From Dirofilaria immitis (lineage: Eukaryota > Nematoda > Chromadorea > Rhabditida > Onchocercidae): a stretch of DNA of 64,000 bases. The stretch is from the NCBI GenBank assembly GCA_024305405.1, contig JAKNDB010000075.1, positions 186,001-250,000 of the forward strand, in the 5' to 3' direction. Shown here piece by piece: positions 62,948-64,000 of this stretch. The first letter of the stretch is position 1. Each line of letters begins with the position of its first letter. The notes under the pieces were generated by a model. That model made no database searches, was not told where the DNA came from, and saw nothing but the letters and a program-made list of their open reading frames with translations. A program made the translations under genes and the position numbers.

Positions 62948-64000
62948 CTATTATAATTATTTAAATTTTCCTTAATTATTTATTACGAAAAATCTGTTTA
63001 ATTCAGAAACTTTATTTTTTATTACTGATCTATGTGTAATTTATGCAAATAATGGTAAACATTGTTTTCTCGACTTGTCCATTATAAGATAGATTAGATT
63101 ATGATTTCTGACAATTCTCGAGATGTTTTTTATTTTCATAATGTTTAGAAAGATATCTATAAAAGAAACTTTACTAATGCTTTAACTTTATGTTAATCAT
63201 TAAAATTAACATTTTAATATTAATTTATTGATTTGCCTAAATCTTTTATCTTTTATCAATAATTCCAAAACAAAACATTGGAGTTAAGTAATCAGATAAT
63301 CTATGATAACCTTTAATAATTAATATCTTTTAGGAAAAAACAATTTTTAAATTAAAAGTTCAAATAAACGAAACTTCCAACAAACCTATTATCTTATCGT
63401 TATGATGTCTAAAATCATCAACAATATTGGCGATTGTAATAATTGTTGAAACATGTTGTAAAGGTACCAAATCAAGGATAAGTAACAAAAATGATAATTG
63501 ACAAGAATTATTTCAGGCGACATCATTTGATTATCCTAATAATCGTTATTATCAAACTATGTGACTTGGCTAACTTCCACTACAGTATAATCATTCACAT
63601 CGAGAATGCTATTTGTTTATGTTATGTGTTGAACGCTGATGAATGCTTATCTGATATTTGATATAACCAGTATTCTTTTATACCATCAAACTATTATCAA
63701 AATCAAAATCTCGAATGGTTAAAAAAAAAAAAATTGCAACTGAAAATTACAGAATTTTTTTTTTGATTTCATTTTTTAAATATAAACAAAATTTAAACTT
63801 ATCAGCCTTTCTTTAATTATTTTTTTATCAAATATTGCAGATGAAGGTATAGTTATGGTATAGGTTTTGATGATTTATTTATAATAAAATTCTTATTAAT
63901 TAATCTTTTTGAAAATAAATAATCAATCAATTATTTTGATTAATTTATCAATTAATTATAAAATTGTTAATATCCGCAATATAATCAAAACTATATTCAT
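62948..64000. other. Upstream part of the lectin gene, no exon identified
   Basis: About 1 kb of AT-rich DNA, probably intron. A minus-strand ATG at 64000-63998 begins a short hydrophobic stretch (MNIVLIILRILTIL) that then stops without a usable donor, so I did not annotate it. Confidence 0.35.

Noticed and set aside
1..64000. Possible endosymbiont (Wolbachia) insertions, transposase genes or CRISPR arrays
   Set aside because: No intron-less bacterial-type coding block, no transposase or reverse-transcriptase motif, and no regularly spaced identical repeats with unique spacers were seen.

Overview
The window is nuclear DNA of a nematode. It is very A+T-rich (roughly three quarters or more by eye), and its genes are split into many small exons whose introns end in the worm-type TTTCAG acceptor. 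Several start codons sit a few bases after an isolated TTTCAG, as expected for spliced-leader trans-splicing. Two genes are orthologues of C. elegans unc-11 (AP180/CALM) and eya-1 (Eyes absent). The large, AT-rich, repeat-dotted introns and spacers suggest a parasitic (spirurine/filaria-like) worm more than Caenorhabditis, but the species cannot be fixed from sequence alone. I saw no bacterial, viral or transposase genes.

Layout. 66-293 (-): first exon of an unrecognised gene running off the left end. 2215-3936 (+): small YccV/HspQ-like (hemimethylated-DNA-binding domain) protein with a predicted N-terminal membrane segment. 3937-17423: a 13.5 kb gene desert of AT-rich DNA, microsatellites and small palindromes. 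17424-28422 (+): unc-11, about 18 exons. 30974-34244 (+): aspartylglucosaminidase (AGA), 8 exons. 35655-41703 (-): secreted protein with a DUF4773-type C-terminal domain, 10 exons. 44787-57467 (-): Eyes-absent orthologue, 11 coding exons, with a tRNA-Ala(AGC) inside one intron. 61717-62947 (-): secreted C-type lectin with a Cys-rich tail, 5' end missing. The genes do not form an evident operon or common pathway; spacing is kilobases.

Two results stand out. First, the conserved proteins can be read through only if single bases are restored at eleven short homopolymers (nine A/T runs seen on either strand of genes, one further T run and one G run). Every one of these errors is a loss of one base, so automatic gene calls here will be broken; this looks like an unpolished assembly, not gene decay. 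Second, the Eyes-absent protein keeps its fold but has lost the aspartates of the HAD phosphatase signature (family WDLDET reads WEMEDV, family GDG reads STH), so it is probably a pseudophosphatase acting only as a transcriptional cofactor. The unc-11 C-terminal half is built from six consecutive phase-1/phase-1 exons, one only 21 bases long, and so is arranged for alternative splicing.

All exon limits were derived by eye from reading frame, GT/GC-AG sites and family similarity; no database search or computation was run.
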